The notes under the pieces: model-generated
Database searches by the model: none
What the model was told of the DNA's origin: nothing
What the model saw: only the letters and a program-made list of their open reading frames with translations
Part shown: positions 5,777-7,562 of the stretch, in pieces
Layout: every line of letters starts with the position of its first letter
How positions within the stretch are numbered: the first letter of the stretch is position 1
From: an uncultured Collinsella sp.
GTDB lineage: Bacteria > Actinomycetota > Coriobacteriia > Coriobacteriales > Coriobacteriaceae
Assembly: GCA_934654625.1 (NCBI GenBank)
Contig: CAKUGM010000061.1
Span: forward strand, 1 to 7,562
Direction of reading: 5' to 3'
Length of the DNA: 7,562 bases
Position numbers and translations under genes: made by a program

Positions 5777-5795
5777 CGTGCAAAAGAGATGCACG
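5777..5795. promoter_or_regulatory. Inverted repeat CGTGCA-N7-TGCACG in the ansA/guaA divergent gap
   Basis: Two exact 6-bp arms (5777-5782 and 5790-5795) are separated by seven bases near the middle of the 174-bp region between the divergent genes. Size and position suit an operator, or a short hairpin. No regulator can be named. On the minus strand, TTGCAC within this element is the best -35 candidate for ansA, with CACAAT at 5757-5752 as a poorly spaced (19 bp) -10. Confidence 0.35.
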
Positions 5796-5832
5796 GTCGA
5801 GTTCCTTTTCGGTGAATGCCCAGCGTTGCGTG

Positions 5833-5838
5833 TATTAT
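5833..5838 (+). promoter_or_regulatory. Candidate -10 box for guaA
   Basis: TATTAT matches the sigma-70 -10 consensus at five of six positions; no good -35 is seen 16-18 bp upstream. A start near 5845 would leave a leader of about 54 nt. That leader contains a GC-rich hairpin (5859-5865 with 5871-5877, one G-T wobble, loop AGCCG) just upstream of the ribosome site. No T-run follows it, and I do not recognise a purine riboswitch. Confidence 0.4.
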
Positions 5839-5898
5839 TAGGTGTTTGAGAGAGCTTTGGGGCGGAGCCGCTGCCCCTGTCGAACAAGAGGGAGACCT

Positions 5899-7497
5899 AT
5901 GTCCAAAAACGCCTCGAACCAAAAGGTCCTTGTATTTGACTTTGGCGCGCAGTATGGCCAGCTTATCGCTCGCCGAGTGCGCGATCTGCATGTGTATTCC
6001 GAGATCGTGCCGTGCGATATCACAGCAGACGAGGTGCGCGAGATGGCTCCCTCGGCCATCATCCTTTCGGGCGGCCCCGCTTCCGTGAACGCCGAGGACG
6101 CGCCGCGCGTCGACCCGGCCGTGTTCGAGCTCGGCGTGCCGGTGCTGGGCTTTTGCTATGGTCACCAGATCACGGCTGTGACCCTGGGCGGCACCGTGTT
6201 CCATCCCGAGGTGGGCGAGTACGGCCCGGCCGAGCTGCACGTTGCAGGCGGTGCGCTGTTTGAGGGCACTCCTGCCAGCCAGACCGTGTGGATGAGCCAC
6301 TTCGACGCCGTGAAGGACGTGCCCGAGGGCTTTACCGTGGTCGCTTCGACCGACGTGTGCCCTGTGGCCGCGATGGAGAACGTGGAGAAGAAGATCTACA
6401 CCACGCAGTTCCACCCCGAGGTCAAGCACACCGAGTGCGGTCAGCAGATCCTCAAGAACTTCCTCTTTGGCATTTGCGGCCTTGAGGAGAACTGGTCCAT
6501 GGATAACCTGGTCGAGAGCATGACTGCCGAGTTCCGCGAGAAGGTGGGCGGGGACCGCGTGATCCTGGCGCTTTCCGGCGGCGTTGACTCCTCTGTGGTG
6601 GCTGCTCTTGGCGCACGTGCCATTGGCAAGCAGATGACCTGCGTGTTCATCAACCATGGCCTGCTGCGCAAGGGCGAGCCCGAGCAGGTGGAAGAGGTCT
6701 TCACCAAGCAGTTCGACGTCGACTTTGTCCACGTTCATGCTGAGGACCGCTATGCCGAGCTTCTTGCCGGCGTGACCGAGCCCGAGGAGAAGCGCCGCAT
6801 CATTGGCACGCAGTTCTGGAAGGAGTTCTTCGCGGTCGCCCAGCAGCTCGAGACCGACGGCAAACCCGTGAAGTACCTGGCCCAGGGCACTATCTATCCC
6901 GACATCATCGAGTCCGGTGCGCGCAAGACCGGCGGCAAGGCCTCGACCATCAAGAGCCATCACAACCTGATCCCGTTCCCGGAGGGCGTGAGCTTTGACC
7001 TCATCGAGCCGCTTGACCACTTCTTTAAGGACGAGGTCCGCGCGCTTGGTCTGGCGCTGGGCCTGCCGGCGCACATCGTGTACCGTCAGCCGTTCCCGGG
7101 CCCGGGTCTTGCTATCCGCATCATCGGTGCGGTCGACAAGGAGAAGCTCGAGATCTTGAAGAACGCCGACGCTATCGTGCGTGAGGAGCTCGATGCGTAC
7201 AACCAGAAGCTTTTTGAGGAGACTGGCGACCGCAACTCCGAGCACAGCTGCTGGCAGTACTTTGCCGTGCTGCCCGACATCAAGTCCGTGGGTGTTATGG
7301 GCGACGAGCGCACCTACCAGCGCCCGATCATCCTGCGTGCCGTGGAGTCCAGCGACGCCATGACCGCCGACTGGGCCAAGCTGCCCTACGAGGTGCTGGC
7401 AAGGATTTCCGGCCGCATTGTGGCCGAGGTACCCGGCGCCAACCGCGTGTGCTACGACATCACGAGCAAGCCGCCCGCGACCATCGAGTGGGAGTAG
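5899..7497 (+). CDS. guaA: GMP synthase (glutamine-hydrolysing)
   Basis: GuaA converts XMP, ATP and glutamine to GMP, AMP, pyrophosphate and glutamate, the last step of de novo GMP synthesis in the cytoplasm. The 532-residue product is full length with both halves on one chain. The N-terminal class I amidotransferase has the DFGAQYGQLIARRVRD start (14-29), nucleophile Cys86 in GFCYGHQ, and the His172/Glu174 pair in TTQFHPEV. The ATP-pyrophosphatase domain has the P-loop LSGGVDSS (225-232). The C-terminal XMP-binding/dimerisation domain includes RQPFPGPGLAIRIIG (396-410), RTYQRPIILRAV (471-482) and the terminal ITSKPPATIEWE. The ATG at 5899 is preferred over an in-frame GTG at 5842 because GAGGGAG lies just before it and GuaA proteins begin shortly before the FDFG motif. 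Heavily biased GC-rich codons suggest strong expression. The nearest plus-strand gene upstream is far away, so it is probably transcribed alone. Confidence 0.98.
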   Translation: MSKNASNQKVLVFDFGAQYGQLIARRVRDLHVYSEIVPCDITADEVREMAPSAIILSGGPASVNAEDAPRVDPAVFELGVPVLGFCYGHQITAVTLGGTVFHPEVGEYGPAELHVAGGALFEGTPASQTVWMSHFDAVKDVPEGFTVVASTDVCPVAAMENVEKKIYTTQFHPEVKHTECGQQILKNFLFGICGLEENWSMDNLVESMTAEFREKVGGDRVILALSGGVDSSVVAALGARAIGKQMTCVFINHGLLRKGEPEQVEEVFTKQFDVDFVHVHAEDRYAELLAGVTEPEEKRRIIGTQFWKEFFAVAQQLETDGKPVKYLAQGTIYPDIIESGARKTGGKASTIKSHHNLIPFPEGVSFDLIEPLDHFFKDEVRALGLALGLPAHIVYRQPFPGPGLAIRIIGAVDKEKLEILKNADAIVREELDAYNQKLFEETGDRNSEHSCWQYFAVLPDIKSVGVMGDERTYQRPIILRAVESSDAMTADWAKLPYEVLARISGRIVAEVPGANRVCYDITSKPPATIEWE

Positions 7498-7501
7498 TCT
7501 G

Positions 7502-7524
7502 ACAGGGTTCTGACCTGTATTTTT
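7502..7524 (+). terminator. Probable intrinsic terminator after guaA
   Basis: Four bases past the guaA stop, ACAGG (7502-7506) pairs with CCTGT (7514-7518) around a seven-base loop, followed by a run of five T residues (7520-7524). The stem is short, so termination may be partial. The remaining bases to 7562 show nothing else recognisable. Confidence 0.5.
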
Positions 7525-7562
7525 GAGTGCCGCACTGTGCTGCTGAGTTTCGTTTTGTACGA

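Noticed and set aside
5161..5841. 226-codon open frame antisense to the asparaginase gene
   Set aside because: It overlaps nearly all of the N-terminal half of a clear ansA gene and shows only low-complexity Gly/Val/Ala/His sequence.
5839..5898. Possible purine riboswitch in the guaA leader
   Set aside because: The leader is about 54 nt, shorter than a purine aptamer plus expression platform. It shows one simple hairpin and none of the conserved three-way junction pattern that I could recognise.
5770..7245. 491-codon open frame antisense to guaA
   Set aside because: It lies wholly opposite a certain guaA gene with strong codon bias. The translation is Leu/His/Ala/Val-rich with no domain, as expected of an antisense frame in GC-rich DNA.

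Overview
The window looks like chromosomal DNA from a high-GC Gram-positive bacterium of the Coriobacteriia, most likely Collinsella or a close relative. I infer this from the GC-rich codon use (CTG/CTC, CGC, GGC, GAG) of ychF and guaA, from the gene style, and from a multi-cluster ferredoxin-like protein of a kind I associate with anaerobic Coriobacteriia. No search could be run, so the genus is a judgement. The window holds mainly housekeeping genes plus a few poorly characterised ones. I do not see a phage, IS element, CRISPR array, tRNA, rRNA or defence system.

Left end (1-1248): a GntR-family repressor gene runs leftward off the window edge. Only its DNA-binding half and the start of the effector domain are present. 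Opposite it is a Cof-type HAD phosphatase. The gap between them carries a perfect 26-bp palindrome and a 12-bp partial copy 36 bp away. This looks like an operator pair controlling both genes.

Centre (1249-4347): three genes read rightward. The first is a 420-residue protein with two 4Fe-4S ferredoxin modules separated by a Cys-bearing middle domain, and has its own predicted promoter. The second is the P-loop ATPase/GTPase YchF, and the third a small three-helix DUF1648 membrane protein 40 nt after it. A strong bidirectional hairpin terminator closes this block and also ends the opposing gene.

Right end (4345-7562): a 74-residue Xre-type regulator and a type I L-asparaginase read leftward. 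The complete GMP synthase gene guaA diverges from the asparaginase across a 174-bp gap. Asparaginase releases ammonia and aspartate; GuaA takes amide nitrogen from glutamine to make GMP. Their adjacency may be a loose nitrogen/nucleotide grouping, but nothing in the sequence proves co-regulation.

The most unusual items are the palindromic operator pair at 344-400, the architecture of the iron-sulfur protein, and the inverted repeat over the start of the small Xre gene. I found no convincing new multi-gene system.
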